Source: CAYUMU01 sp964445985
GTDB taxonomy: Bacteria > Planctomycetota > Planctomycetia > Pirellulales > S012-138
Assembly (NCBI GenBank): GCA_964445985.1
Contig: CAYUMU010000048.1
Coordinates: forward strand, 1 to 52,161
DNA: 52,161 bases
Direction of reading: 5' to 3'
In this document: positions 34,001-42,693 of the stretch, one piece after another
Layout of the letters: the number at the start of each line of letters is the position of its first letter
Position numbering within the stretch: position 1 is the first letter of the stretch
The notes under the pieces: generated by a model
What the model saw: the letters and a program-made list of their open reading frames with translations, nothing else
Told to the model about the DNA's origin: nothing
The model's database searches: none
Translations under genes and position numbers: made by a program

Positions 34001-34251
34001 AAGACCAGAAAGCCTTGCCGTTGATTTCCGAGCGCGTGCTGGGGCGTTCGTTCAACGATCGCGAACAGGCGATTTTATTGGCTGATCGGGCCGAGTATCT
34101 CGCGTACTACCAGGCCAACGCAGCAGACGCGCAGGCCTTGATTGCGATTGGCGAATCGGAGCCTCAGGCAGGTTTAGATCCGGCCGTTCTGGCCGCGTGG
34201 ACCATGGTTTGCAACCAGGTGCTCAATCTGGATGAAGCGCTGAACAAATAA
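31030..34251 (+). CDS. Planctomycete cytochrome c-type protein, DUF1549/DUF1553, with LamG insert (cassette 2)
   Basis: A 1,073-residue secreted protein with signal peptide MRFAFSR...ASARAES. The first haem-type motif is C55-FA-C58-H59, followed by MPPPETKKTL, typical of these cytochromes. DUF1549 (about 155-375) contains C342-AQ-CHDHKFDPI. Residues about 440-652 form a LamG/concanavalin-like domain (ILHVPLVEGQGDE, FSYGAWVRTAK, GQWQHVLMTYDGSGKPAGVR, RIYGRQLTASEVGAL). DUF1553 follows (about 725-1000), including ARVTVNRFWQQVFGRGLV and ERTNTPLQALVTLNDP. The LamG domain suggests binding to a glycan. The DUF1501 partner starts 10 bases downstream. Confidence 0.92.
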   Translation: MRFAFSRIAGTGRHGGWPLIVVLLVAAGWGLPASARAESPLEYNRDVRPILAENCFACHGADSAARKAELRLDQRDAAVDFGAIVPGKPEQSALLERVLSNDADSLMPPPETKKTLTVAEKAILKRWITEGAAYQPHWSFMAPTRPELPKVKNAAWGKNAIDRFVLANLEEAGLSPAPQAEPRTLFRRLHLDVTGLPPSPEDMEAFVRDFGQRGDVALSEWIDRLMKSPAWGEHRGRYWLDAARYGDTHGLHFDNYREMWPYRDWVIRSFNANQPFDRFTVEQIAGDLLENPSEDQLIATGFQRCNITTNEGGTIDAENLANYAADRVQTFGWVYLGLTTNCAQCHDHKFDPITQHDYYSLAAFFRNTTQGPKDGNVKDGRGPLLVLPAEADKERWKSLPGEIAAAKSQLEQHKRQAQPKFEAWIAKATAAGLEEQLPSDELILHVPLVEGQGDEIQSLGESPATHQATGSIEWQPNGKLGSAAVLKSGSTFELGDLADLEKDQAFSYGAWVRTAKADAMAAILARMDEGAAHRGWDLWQNGAEFAVHIVDTWPSNAIKVSTQGAAGKPGQWQHVLMTYDGSGKPAGVRIYVNGKEQKLKVDQGSLKANASIRAKTPLRIGQRSRGSVFEGGSVQDVRIYGRQLTASEVGALSGIAELAAILGRDPSKRTAPQQAALLEHYLTVQDDKHPALAKAVVDLEAELEAIRARSPITHIQEEKPGSQAMANILMRGEYDRPADEVEAAPPAFLHPLSEGAPRNRLGLALWLVDSANPLTARVTVNRFWQQVFGRGLVTTSEDFGVMGALPSHPELLDWLALDFQENGWDVKRQFKQMLMSATYRQAALTTAEKLDKDRDNLLLSRGPRFRMDGEMLRDVALASSGLLSSKMYGPGVKPYQPEALWDIVGLPGGDTRKYVQDHGEDLYRRSLYTFWKRMSPPPNLEVFNAPSREVCAVRRERTNTPLQALVTLNDPQFVEAARRLAELALGSAGTEDQKALPLISERVLGRSFNDREQAILLADRAEYLAYYQANAADAQALIAIGESEPQAGLDPAVLAAWTMVCNQVLNLDEALNK

Positions 34252-34261
34252 ATCTGAATCT

Positions 34262-35770
34262 ATGACAACAGGTCACACTATGAATATTTTCCCATCGCAC
34301 GACGCCTTGCAGACGCGGCGTCAGTTTTTTACGACCGGCCGCAACGTGGTCGGGAGCGCGGCCTTGGCTTCGTTGCTGGGGCCGGCGTTGGCCGCCGGCG
34401 AGGAGCGGGCGTCGAGCGGGGCGAATCCACGGGGTTCCCGGCACCCACGGGGACCACAAGGGCCGCAGTTTACGCCCAGGGCCAAGCGGGTGATCTATTT
34501 GCATATGGTGGGCGGACCATCGCAGATGGATCTGTTCGACTACAAGCCAGGCATGCAGGAATGGTTCGATAAGGATCTGCCCGACTCGATTCGCAAGGGG
34601 CAGCGACTAACGACCATGACCAGCGGCCAGGCGCGGTTCCCGATCGCTCCATCCAAGTTCAAATTCAGCCAGGCCGGCGAATGCGGCATGTGGATGAATA
34701 CAGAGCTATTGCCGAATCTGGCCAAAAAGGCCGACGAGATTTGCTGGATGCGCACGCTGAATACCGAGGCCATTAACCACGAGCCGGCGATCGCGGCGAT
34801 GCAGACGGGCAATCAAGTCACGGGGCGCCCCTGCTTGGGTTCGTGGGCCTCTTATGGGTTGGGCTCCGAGAATGAGAATCTGCCGGCGTTTGTGGTGTTG
34901 GTGGCGATTCCCAGCAATCGCGAACAGGAACAGGCCATTTCGGCGCGGCTCTGGAGCGCTGGGTATCTTTCGGGCGAGCACGCCGGCGTATCGTTCCGCA
35001 GTCAGGGCGATCCGATCCTCTACATCAATAATCCACCCGGCGTGCCCAGCGCCCTGCGCAAGCGGTCGATTGACGGATTGAATCAACTGAATGAACTGAA
35101 TTTTCAAAACCTGGGCGATCCCGAGACGCGTACCCGGATTCAGCAATATGAAATGGCGTTTCGCATGCAGGCCAGCGTGCCGGAATTGACCGACCTGAGC
35201 AACGAGACGCAACATACGTTCGAGCTGTATGGCGAAGAGGCCAAGAAACCGGGATCATTTGCCAACACGGTACTCATGTCGCGCCGTCTGGCCGAGCGGG
35301 GCGTGCGGTTCATACAGGTTTATCACAACAACTGGGACCATCACTCCAACGTGGCCAATCGAATGCCCAGCCAGTGCAAGGACGTGGATCAACCTTGCCA
35401 TGCGCTGCTGGAAGACCTCAAGCAGCGGGGCATGCTGGAAGATACGCTGATCATTTGGGGCGGCGAGTTCGGCCGCACCATCTATACGCAAGGCAAGCTT
35501 TCCCGGGAGAACTATGGCCGGGACCATCATCCGCGTTGTTTCAGCATGTGGATGGCTGGCGGCGGCGCCCGGGGCGGAGCGATCCACGGCGAGACCGACG
35601 ACTTCTCATACAACATCGTGAAAGACCCGATTCATATTCGCGACTTCCATGCCACGATCTTGCACTTGCTGGGCTTTGATCACGAGCGGTTTGCTTACAA
35701 GTTTCAAGGATTGGATCAGCGGTTGACGGGCGTGTTTCCGGCGCACGTGATCAAGGAATTGATTGCGTAG
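34262..35770 (+). CDS. DUF1501 family protein, Tat-type leader (cassette 2 partner)
   Basis: A 502-residue protein; ATG 34262 is used, but ATG 34280 (MNIFPSHDA) is better placed relative to an AGGT. The leader TRRQFFTTGRNVVGSAALAS has a twin-arginine-like motif. The DUF1501 body has KRVIYLHMVGGPSQMDLFDYK, FIQVYHNNWDHHSNV, EDTLIIWGGEFGRTI, YGRDHHPRCFSMWMAGGG and HIRDFHATILHLLGFDHERF, the conserved Asp/His framework of the alkaline phosphatase-like fold. It lies 10 bases after the cytochrome-like gene, so they are one operon. Its substrate is unknown. Confidence 0.92.
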   Translation: MTTGHTMNIFPSHDALQTRRQFFTTGRNVVGSAALASLLGPALAAGEERASSGANPRGSRHPRGPQGPQFTPRAKRVIYLHMVGGPSQMDLFDYKPGMQEWFDKDLPDSIRKGQRLTTMTSGQARFPIAPSKFKFSQAGECGMWMNTELLPNLAKKADEICWMRTLNTEAINHEPAIAAMQTGNQVTGRPCLGSWASYGLGSENENLPAFVVLVAIPSNREQEQAISARLWSAGYLSGEHAGVSFRSQGDPILYINNPPGVPSALRKRSIDGLNQLNELNFQNLGDPETRTRIQQYEMAFRMQASVPELTDLSNETQHTFELYGEEAKKPGSFANTVLMSRRLAERGVRFIQVYHNNWDHHSNVANRMPSQCKDVDQPCHALLEDLKQRGMLEDTLIIWGGEFGRTIYTQGKLSRENYGRDHHPRCFSMWMAGGGARGGAIHGETDDFSYNIVKDPIHIRDFHATILHLLGFDHERFAYKFQGLDQRLTGVFPAHVIKELIA

Positions 35771-35990
35771 TCGCTGACGCAGGGGTGGGCACCATAGTTT
35801 CTTGCTCGTTAACATCTCTGCAAGCCGCGGAGAACCTTAATGCCTCAGCGTCCGTTTGCGGTTTATCCGCGTTAAGACCATTGAATCCCCATGCCGTCCG
35901 AATTGTCATCCCGTTAACCGAAAGTGTTCCGTTCCGGGACGTTTTGTTCCAACCTTGTTCATGGTTCGTTCCGATGCCTCGTGCACTGGG

Positions 35991-36008
35991 TTCCCGCCTT
36001 CGCGGGAA
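35991..36008. terminator. Hairpin between convergent cassettes 2 and 3
   Basis: TTCCCGC-CTTC-GCGGGAA is a perfect 7-bp stem with tetraloop. It lies 221 bases after the DUF1501 gene and 28 bases beyond the convergent DUF1552 stop. It lacks a T-run on either strand and resembles a common intergenic repeat motif. Confidence 0.35.
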
Positions 36009-36035
36009 TGACGGATCTTGGGCTGATCGTCATTT

Positions 36036-37304
36036 TCATGAAATTGCATTGAGGCCGGTTAGCGTTCCGGTGCTGGTGCCGAATTGGTCGGTTTCCATGC
36101 CGAGGCCCTGGAGCATGCTGACGAACAAATTGCACAGCGGCGGGGGATTTTGCTGATCGAACGCCAGATGCTGGCCGTGCTGGTAGCCACCCCCGGCAAA
36201 GAGCACAGGCAGGTTGCGAGTGGAGTGGCCGGCGGCGTTGCCGAGGTTGCTGCTGAAGAAGACCATGGTGCGGTCGAGCAGGCTTTCGCCCTCTTCGGTG
36301 GTTTGCTTCAGCTTGCCGAGGAATTCGCGGAAGGTGGCGAGCTTTTCGAGCTCGAGCTTCTTGAGTTGGGCAAGTTTGGTGGGATCGTTGCCATGATGGG
36401 AAAGGTCGTGGTGTCCCTGGCTTACGCCGGGGATGGGCGGAACGCCACTGGTGCCGAGCAATTGCAGCGTGATCAGGCGGGTGGAATCGGTTTGCAGGGC
36501 CAGATGGATCAGGTCAAACCACAGCCGGCTCTTGCCCACCAGGTCGGTGCTACTGGCGGTATTCTGGGGCGGCTTGACGTTCACCTGGGGCTTTGGTTTT
36601 TTTGACCAGACTTCGGCCTGGGCCAACTGCTGTTCGAGTTCGCGCACGCTGGTGAGGTATTCTTCCAGCTTGTCGCGGTCGCCGGGACCTAACGAGGATT
36701 GGAGCCGCCGAGCCTGGGCGCGAATGGCGTCGAGCACGCTATGGCCGTCTTGCAAGCGGCGGGCCTGGGCGCGGACTTCGTCGGGCCGGCCTTCAATGAA
36801 CAGCTTGGCAAACACGCTGGACGGCCAAGCGTCGGCGGGCACCTTCGCGCCGCTACGGGTCCAAGACAGGCCGGAGCCTTCGCAACTGAGCGGCAGGCTG
36901 GCAAAGCGGGTTTGGCCGCGAAGAAACTCGGCGGCAACCTGATCGACCGAGACGCTGTTGCGGAAGCCTTCGCGTCGTTCGGGGTGGACGGCCCCCGTGA
37001 GAAAGCTGGCGTTGGAGTCGTGGCTGGGGCCAACCTCGGGATGGGCAAGCCCTGAGATAACCGTGAAGTCGCCGCGCAGCTCTTGAAACACTTCTAAATA
37101 AGGCGTGGATTCATAAGCGGCGCCGGCCGTTTGGGGGAAGAAGTTTGGCGGATGCAAGCCCAGGGGGGTGTTGATGCAAATCATGCGACGCTTGGGCAGG
37201 CTGCGAGCGTGGCCGCGAGCCGAGGAAGGCAGCATGGCGTCGAGCATCGGCAGGGCCAAGGCAACGCCGGCGCCGCGAAGAAAGGTTCGTCGATGAAGGG
37301 CCAT
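36036..37304 (-). CDS. DUF1552 family protein, Tat-type leader (cassette 3 partner)
   Basis: ATG 37304 (GAGG upstream) gives 422 residues beginning MALHRRTFLRGAGVALALPM, a twin-arginine-like leader. DUF1552 signatures include INTPLGLHPPNFFPQTAG, GDFTVISGLAHPEVG, SFLTGAVHPER, KLEEYLTSVRELEQQLAQ, DSTRLITLQLLG and HSTRNLPVLFAGGGYQHGQHL. The fold is thought to be related to DUF1501 and the alkaline phosphatase superfamily; the reaction is unknown. It lies downstream of its DUF1592-type cytochrome partner, from which it is separated by 68 bases on the same strand. Confidence 0.9.
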   Translation of the reverse strand: MALHRRTFLRGAGVALALPMLDAMLPSSARGHARSLPKRRMICINTPLGLHPPNFFPQTAGAAYESTPYLEVFQELRGDFTVISGLAHPEVGPSHDSNASFLTGAVHPERREGFRNSVSVDQVAAEFLRGQTRFASLPLSCEGSGLSWTRSGAKVPADAWPSSVFAKLFIEGRPDEVRAQARRLQDGHSVLDAIRAQARRLQSSLGPGDRDKLEEYLTSVRELEQQLAQAEVWSKKPKPQVNVKPPQNTASSTDLVGKSRLWFDLIHLALQTDSTRLITLQLLGTSGVPPIPGVSQGHHDLSHHGNDPTKLAQLKKLELEKLATFREFLGKLKQTTEEGESLLDRTMVFFSSNLGNAAGHSTRNLPVLFAGGGYQHGQHLAFDQQNPPPLCNLFVSMLQGLGMETDQFGTSTGTLTGLNAIS

Positions 37305-37372
37305 AGCTTTATCCTCAGGGTGGAATCCGTTTTTTTCGATACCTGGCAACGGTTGATCGTCGTTTGCTTCCC

Positions 37373-39844
37373 TTACTTGCGCTGAAACAATTCGCTCTTC
37401 ACTACTTCGTGAATCAACGAACGCAGACCATAGTCGCGTTCGCGAATGTTTGCCACGATTTGTTCGATGCGCGGTTGATCGGCCGGCGACGGGGCTGATC
37501 CCGTGGCGTAGGCGACCAGCCGAACGGCCAGCGCGTTGGCAATTTGGTCTTGGTCTTCCAATAGCAACTGTTTGTATTGGTCGATGTTTTCGAACCGGCG
37601 GCCATCGGCCAAGACATCGGCTGGATCGACGGGCTTGCCTTCATTGTAGGTCATGCGTTTACCGTCGATGCTTACCGGCTGACCGCCGCCCGTAACGCGA
37701 TATTTTTCGCGCCAGCCGCCAATCACGTCGAAGCTTTCGAGGGCGAAGCCGGGCGGGTCCATCTTGACGTGGCAACTGGCGCAGGTTTCGAGCGCGCGAT
37801 GGCTGGCGAGTTGCTCGCGAATGGTGGTAGCGCCGCGGATATCGGGATCGAGCCCTGGCACTTCGTCCGGGGGCGGCGACGGGGGAGTGCCCAGGATTCG
37901 ATCGAGCACCCAGGCGCCCCGCATTACGGGCGAGGTTGTGGTGCCATTGGCGGTAACTTTGAGCACGCTGGCCATGGTGAGCACACCGCCGCGGTGACTG
38001 TCTGGCGGCAGTTTCACTTTTTGAAACTCCCAGCCTGAGGGGCCTGGGATGTTGTAGTGCCTCGCCAGCCGACCATTGATCAGGGAAAAGTCCGAAGCGA
38101 TGAAGTTGCTTACGCTGAGGTCGTGTTTCAGAAGTTCCTCGAAGAAGAGTTCGGTCTCGCGAATCATGGAGACCTTGAGCATGTGGTCGTATTCGGGATA
38201 GAGCCGGCCGCTGGGTTCGGTAAAGTCGATCTCCCGCAACCGCAGCCACTGGCCGACAAAGTTTTCGGTGAAGGCCGCGGCTTTGGCGTCGCTCAGCATC
38301 CGCTCCACTTGGACCCGCAAGACTTCGGGTTGACTGAGCTTGCCCTGCTCGGCCAGGGCGAACAGTTCTTCGTCGGGCATGCTGCTCCAGAAGAAATACG
38401 AGAGCCGGCTGGCGAGGGCGAAATCGTCGAGTTGGCCGGGAGCTTCGCGGAGGAAGAGAAACTCGGGCGACAACAGCACCCCTTTGAGGGCGGCTCGCAT
38501 CGCCTGTTCGAAGGTATACTCGGCGGCCAGCTTATCTTTGACAATATCGAGATAGGGTTGCACGTCGGCTGGTTTCACCGGGCGGCGAAATGCGCGGCGG
38601 GTGAATTTGGTGAGAATTCGTGCTGCATCGACCAAGGGTTGCTGGGATACGACTTCGACCCTGCGGCTAAAGTTGAAGGTCGGCGCGGGCGCCTGTTCCA
38701 AGTCGCCAAAGATGTTGGCGTGGCTGGTCGGTGGCCAGGCGTCGTACAGGGGGCCTTCAACTTCTACCCAGCCCAGGGCCAGACCAGGGCCTTGGTATTT
38801 ATCGGCGCCGATGGCGTTCACGGTTTGCGCGGCGGCCAGGCCGTAGGGCAAAATGTTGATCGTGGTGCGCGGCTCCATGTATTGAATGAACTCCGTCACA
38901 CTGGCCTGATTGGCCGGCGCATCGAAATAGCCCACCAGGCCATCTTTGCCTGCCAGCCGCGTTTGCCCTGCCGTGACGCGATACGTGACGGGCTTGCCTT
39001 CACTCTGAAAACCGGCGGCCAAAATTCGGAAACGGTAATTTCCGCCGTCGGGAGGGTAGAAGCCTGTCAGGCCCACCGTTTGCCACGGCGATGACGAGAA
39101 GCACACGACGGCGTCGTTCAGGTGACGGAAAACGCTTTCCGTGGTGACCTTGATTTGCCGAGTTTCGGCGGCGGGAATTCGCGTCTGGATGAGTGGCGGC
39201 CGGGGACCGTTGACGATGGCACGATCCAAGGCCATATCGGCCGCTTCCAAATAGCGTTCCATCAAGAAGGGGGAGGTATGGAGCGCCGCGGCGGCGTTGT
39301 CGAAACCGTTGGCCTCGCCATCCTCGGGCAACTGACTCTTCAGGTTGATTTTAATGCCAAAGAGGTCACACACGGTGTTTTGGTATTCGGTTCGGTTCAA
39401 GCGGCGCAGCACCACGCGGCCCTGGGCTTCGTTGGTGGAGAATTGACCGCGGATCGATTGGATGAGCGTTTGCAATTCTGGAGCCGAAGGTTGGGGATGG
39501 TCCGCGGGAGGCATTTCGCCTGCCTGCAGGCGTTTGAGCACGGTTTGCCAGGCCATGCGGTTCGCGGTGTTGGTGAAGTCGGCGCCCAACTGATCGAGGC
39601 GGAGGTTTTTCTCCTGAGAATTGGGACCATGGCAGTCGAGACAATAGCGGGCGAATAGCGGCTGAACGTGCTGCTCAAATTGTTTACGGGCGGTTGCCAT
39701 GTCATCGTCTGCCAACGCCAGGGAAGTGGCGCCAACCACGATAAGCAGCATGCACAAAGGTTGGCAGCGCCACCGGTGCAATGCTCGCATCGTTGCCGCT
39801 ACGGGGCGTTCGTCGGCACGTTGCGGTGGGGAGATGATCGCCAT
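37373..39844 (-). CDS. Planctomycete cytochrome c-type protein, DUF1587/1595/1592/1588/1585 (cassette 3)
   Basis: About 823 residues from ATG 39844; ATG 39790 (MRALHRWRCQPLCMLLIVVG) gives a better signal peptide. CLDCH lies at about 68-72. The order then is DUF1587 (LRRLNRTEYQNTVCDLFGI), DUF1595 (FTRRAFRRPVKPADV...LLSPEFLFLRE), DUF1592 (FALASRLSYFFWSSMPDEEL), DUF1588 (NFIASDFSLINGRLARHY; a second haem-type motif CASCHVKMDPPGFALE near 688) and DUF1585 (RLVAYATGSAPSP...VVKSELFQ). This is the full DUF1592-type layout. An extracytoplasmic redox protein is inferred. Its partner is the DUF1552 gene downstream. Confidence 0.92.
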   Translation of the reverse strand: MAIISPPQRADERPVAATMRALHRWRCQPLCMLLIVVGATSLALADDDMATARKQFEQHVQPLFARYCLDCHGPNSQEKNLRLDQLGADFTNTANRMAWQTVLKRLQAGEMPPADHPQPSAPELQTLIQSIRGQFSTNEAQGRVVLRRLNRTEYQNTVCDLFGIKINLKSQLPEDGEANGFDNAAAALHTSPFLMERYLEAADMALDRAIVNGPRPPLIQTRIPAAETRQIKVTTESVFRHLNDAVVCFSSSPWQTVGLTGFYPPDGGNYRFRILAAGFQSEGKPVTYRVTAGQTRLAGKDGLVGYFDAPANQASVTEFIQYMEPRTTINILPYGLAAAQTVNAIGADKYQGPGLALGWVEVEGPLYDAWPPTSHANIFGDLEQAPAPTFNFSRRVEVVSQQPLVDAARILTKFTRRAFRRPVKPADVQPYLDIVKDKLAAEYTFEQAMRAALKGVLLSPEFLFLREAPGQLDDFALASRLSYFFWSSMPDEELFALAEQGKLSQPEVLRVQVERMLSDAKAAAFTENFVGQWLRLREIDFTEPSGRLYPEYDHMLKVSMIRETELFFEELLKHDLSVSNFIASDFSLINGRLARHYNIPGPSGWEFQKVKLPPDSHRGGVLTMASVLKVTANGTTTSPVMRGAWVLDRILGTPPSPPPDEVPGLDPDIRGATTIREQLASHRALETCASCHVKMDPPGFALESFDVIGGWREKYRVTGGGQPVSIDGKRMTYNEGKPVDPADVLADGRRFENIDQYKQLLLEDQDQIANALAVRLVAYATGSAPSPADQPRIEQIVANIRERDYGLRSLIHEVVKSELFQRK

Positions 39845-40128
39845 AGTCAAGGTTCGAGACTATTCAAGGGATGGTATTTTCTCACGTCGCTACGACTTCG
39901 GTGACCGACGGACGAAGGGCGGTAGGGCAATTCGGCCAGGCGTGGGCAAGCAGTCGTTCCCCCTCGTCATTACTTGCTCGCTTTCGATTCTAGCGGACGG
40001 CGGTCGTCCGCACGAAGCAAAAAAGGGAGCGAAAGGGTCGGGGGAACTGCTTTGCTGGTACGGGACGGGAATTCCGGGCAGACTTTCAGGATGGGGGACT
40101 GCCGATGAAAACCAGGCCGTGGCGGGTG

Positions 40129-41259
40129 TTAGAGTGCCTGGAGGACCGAGCGCAGGGTGCTCAGGAAGAGGTCGATATCGGCCTGGGTGTTGTAACCGTG
40201 GATGGCGATTCGCAGGCGTCCGGCGTGCTGCATGACGTGGATGTTGCGGGATTGCAGTGCGTCGTGGATCTGGTTCGCTTGCGGGTGGCGGAAGGCGATG
40301 ATGCCGGCCAGGGCTTCGGAATCCGCCGGGGTGAGCATTTCCAACGGGAGGTTTTGGAGCTCTTGGAAACAGGCCCGAGTGAGTGGCTGCGCCTGGGCGT
40401 GGATGGCGGGCACGCCAACCGACTGCAAGTATTCGAGCGCGGCTCGGATGGCGTAAATCGCTGGGTAGTTGGGCATGCCAACGCCGAATCCGGCCGCGCC
40501 GGGTTTGCTCTGAGCGCTCGCAAAGCGGGTCGCGCCGAAGGGGTCTTCGAGGTGGAACCAGCCGCCGGCTGGCACGTGCCACTGCGAAGCGCTGCGGGCG
40601 GGTACGCCGACCAGCCCTCCGCCGTGGCTGCCGAGAATCCATTTGTGCGTGCTGCTGACAATGAGGTCGACGCCCTCGAGCTGGAGGGGAACACGCCCTA
40701 GCGCTTGCGTCACGTCGACGGCGATTTGGGCGGAAGAGTGGCGGCGCGTGGCTTCAATGATCCGCGAAAGCGGCGCTAGCGCCCCGTTATAGAAGCTGAC
40801 CAGCGACGTGGTGACGAGCCGCATGCGAGGGCCGAGCAGCGGTTGTAAATCTTCCACGCGCAAAGCGCCTTGCCGTGCGTGCCAGAGTTTGACGGTGGCG
40901 GGGCAGTCCGGTTGCAACCACGGCGTGGCGCCGGCGGGAAAATCGAGGTCGTTGATCACCACTTCGTCGCCTTCGCGCAACCGCAGCGCCAGGGCGGCCA
41001 GGTTGAAGGCTTCGGAAGCGCAGGAGCAAATGCCGATTTCGTCGGCGGTGAGGCCGAAGAGCCCCGCCGTGAGTTCGCGGGTGGCTTGCCACTGGGCGGC
41101 GTGGGCCGTGCGGCCGGCCATGCCGAGTTGCTTGTCGGTAAAGTATTGCAGCAGGGCCTCGCGCACCTGCAGCGGCGGGATGCCTTCGGCGGCCGTGTTG
41201 AGGTAGGTCATGCCGGCCAGCGACGGAAAATCTCGATTGCGGCTGTGGGCGGTGAGCAA
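40129..41259 (-). CDS. Class V aminotransferase / cysteine desulfurase-like PLP enzyme
   Basis: About 376 residues from TTG 41259, which has AGGA nine bases upstream; another TTG at 41319 would overlap the glycerate kinase gene. The N-terminus FPSLAGMTYLNTAAEGIPPL and later VINDLDFPAG, AQIAVDVTQALGRVPL (the PLP-binding Asp) and LIVSSTHKWILGSHGGGLVG (the PLP Lys) are class V features. An active-site cysteine loop typical of NifS/SufS is not evident, so aminotransferase or isopenicillin-epimerase-like activity is more likely than sulfur transfer. It is the last gene of a three-gene operon after glycerate kinase. Confidence 0.87.
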   Translation of the reverse strand: MLTAHSRNRDFPSLAGMTYLNTAAEGIPPLQVREALLQYFTDKQLGMAGRTAHAAQWQATRELTAGLFGLTADEIGICSCASEAFNLAALALRLREGDEVVINDLDFPAGATPWLQPDCPATVKLWHARQGALRVEDLQPLLGPRMRLVTTSLVSFYNGALAPLSRIIEATRRHSSAQIAVDVTQALGRVPLQLEGVDLIVSSTHKWILGSHGGGLVGVPARSASQWHVPAGGWFHLEDPFGATRFASAQSKPGAAGFGVGMPNYPAIYAIRAALEYLQSVGVPAIHAQAQPLTRACFQELQNLPLEMLTPADSEALAGIIAFRHPQANQIHDALQSRNIHVMQHAGRLRIAIHGYNTQADIDLFLSTLRSVLQAL

Positions 41260-41308
41260 GGGAGGGATCCTGAGTGCGGGTGGAATGGCCGCCTGGCTTG
41301 GCCGGCTT

Positions 41309-42673
41309 CTATTTGGCAACGACTACCACGCGGAGATCGCAAACATTGGTATGGGTGGGACCGGTTTGGATCAAGCCGCCGAGCGGTGCGAAAAAATGGT
41401 AGGCGTCGTTGCGGCGAAGGAAGTCGGCCGGATCGAGATGTTGTTGTTGTGCCGCTTCCCAAACGGTCTGATCGATGAATGCCCCGGCAGCATCGGTGGG
41501 GCCGTCTTCGCCGTCGGTTCCGCCCGACAGCAGGGCCAGGCCGTGCAAGCCGTGGTGGGCAAGCTGCTCGAGGGCCGCGAGGACCAGTTGTTGATTGCGC
41601 CCGCCGAGGCCGCGAATGCTGGGATCGGCCAGTTTGACCACCGGTTCGCCGCCGGTAATCAGGCAGTCGGGCCGGGGGGAGTCGCGCATGCGAAGGGCCA
41701 TGTTGGCCAAGTGCCGGCCTACCTGTTCGGCCTCGGGCTCAAGCTGGGTGGCGGCGTCGAGGGCGGCCGAGTAACCGAGCCGTTCGGCTTCGATACCGGC
41801 GGCATCCACGGCCACGGCATTGTTGCCAATCACATGGATGGAACTGGCGCAGGTGGGGGATGGGCGACGCGTTTCTTGTTGCAGCGTTTGAAAGACGGCG
41901 GCAGAAATGCCGGCCTGCTGGGCCTGGTACTTTTCCAAGACGGCGAGCGCTTCGGCGGCGGTGGAAGTATCGGGCACCGTGGGGCCTGAGGCGATCACAT
42001 CGAGCGGATCGCCAATGACGTCGGAAATCACGAGGGTGACAAGGTGACCGGCGCGGCAGGCGCGGAGCAGGCCGCCGCCTTTGATCTGGCTAAGATGCTT
42101 GCGAACCGTGTTGAGCTCGATGATGTTGGCGCCCGCCGAACTGAGATGCCGGGTAACCTGAAGTTTATCGGCCAGGGTGATGCCGGCGGCGGGAGCGGGC
42201 AGCAGGGCACTGCCGCCGCCCGAAAGCAAGCACACGCACAGGTCGTTGAGCCCCAGGTTTTGCACCAGGTTGAGAATTTCGCGGCTGCCCTGCACGCCAG
42301 CCGCGGTCGGTTCGTTCACGCCGGCGGGGCGGGCTGGGTGCAGATGGATGCGGGAAGTTGCCAGCGAGTCGGCTGTGTGGGCGTGGTCGGGTCGTTCGCA
42401 ACCGGCGGGCACGTTGATCCAGCCTTGCACCTGCTTGGCTTGAAGCAGTTTGGGGCCGAGCGCCGCGGCGAACCCGGCGGCCATGCCAGCCCCGGCTTTG
42501 CCTGCCCCCACCACCACGATTCGCTCAAGCGACGCCAACGAATAGGGCGTGCCGGCGATCACCAGCGCGCCGTCTTCGACTTGGACGTGTTCGGACACCA
42601 GGCGATCGGATCGCACGGCATCGACGCCGGCGGTCCAGATTTGCAGGGCGTGCCGGCGCAGTTGCTCGGCCAT
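41309..42673 (-). CDS. Glycerate 2-kinase, MOFRL family (GckA/TtuD type)
   Basis: From ATG 42673 (GGAG upstream) the protein is 454 residues. The N-terminal DUF4147 domain has VVVGAGKAGAGMAAGF and CVCLLSGGGSALLPAPAAGI. The C-terminal MOFRL domain has CLITGGEPVVKLADPS, GLGGRNQQLVLAALEQL and LLSGGTDGEDGPTDAAGAFI. This family phosphorylates glycerate to 2-phosphoglycerate in the serine cycle, tartrate or glyoxylate pathways. It lies 20 bases after a small membrane protein gene and 49 bases before a class V aminotransferase, which could supply hydroxypyruvate or glycerate, but no reductase is present. Confidence 0.93.
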   Translation of the reverse strand: MAEQLRRHALQIWTAGVDAVRSDRLVSEHVQVEDGALVIAGTPYSLASLERIVVVGAGKAGAGMAAGFAAALGPKLLQAKQVQGWINVPAGCERPDHAHTADSLATSRIHLHPARPAGVNEPTAAGVQGSREILNLVQNLGLNDLCVCLLSGGGSALLPAPAAGITLADKLQVTRHLSSAGANIIELNTVRKHLSQIKGGGLLRACRAGHLVTLVISDVIGDPLDVIASGPTVPDTSTAAEALAVLEKYQAQQAGISAAVFQTLQQETRRPSPTCASSIHVIGNNAVAVDAAGIEAERLGYSAALDAATQLEPEAEQVGRHLANMALRMRDSPRPDCLITGGEPVVKLADPSIRGLGGRNQQLVLAALEQLAHHGLHGLALLSGGTDGEDGPTDAAGAFIDQTVWEAAQQQHLDPADFLRRNDAYHFFAPLGGLIQTGPTHTNVCDLRVVVVAK

Positions 42674-42693
42674 GGAGGAATGCTCCGCTGAAT

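Noticed and set aside
39890..40642. A 250-codon minus-strand frame
   Set aside because: It overlaps the class V aminotransferase in another frame and translates to Arg/Pro-rich sequence without family features.
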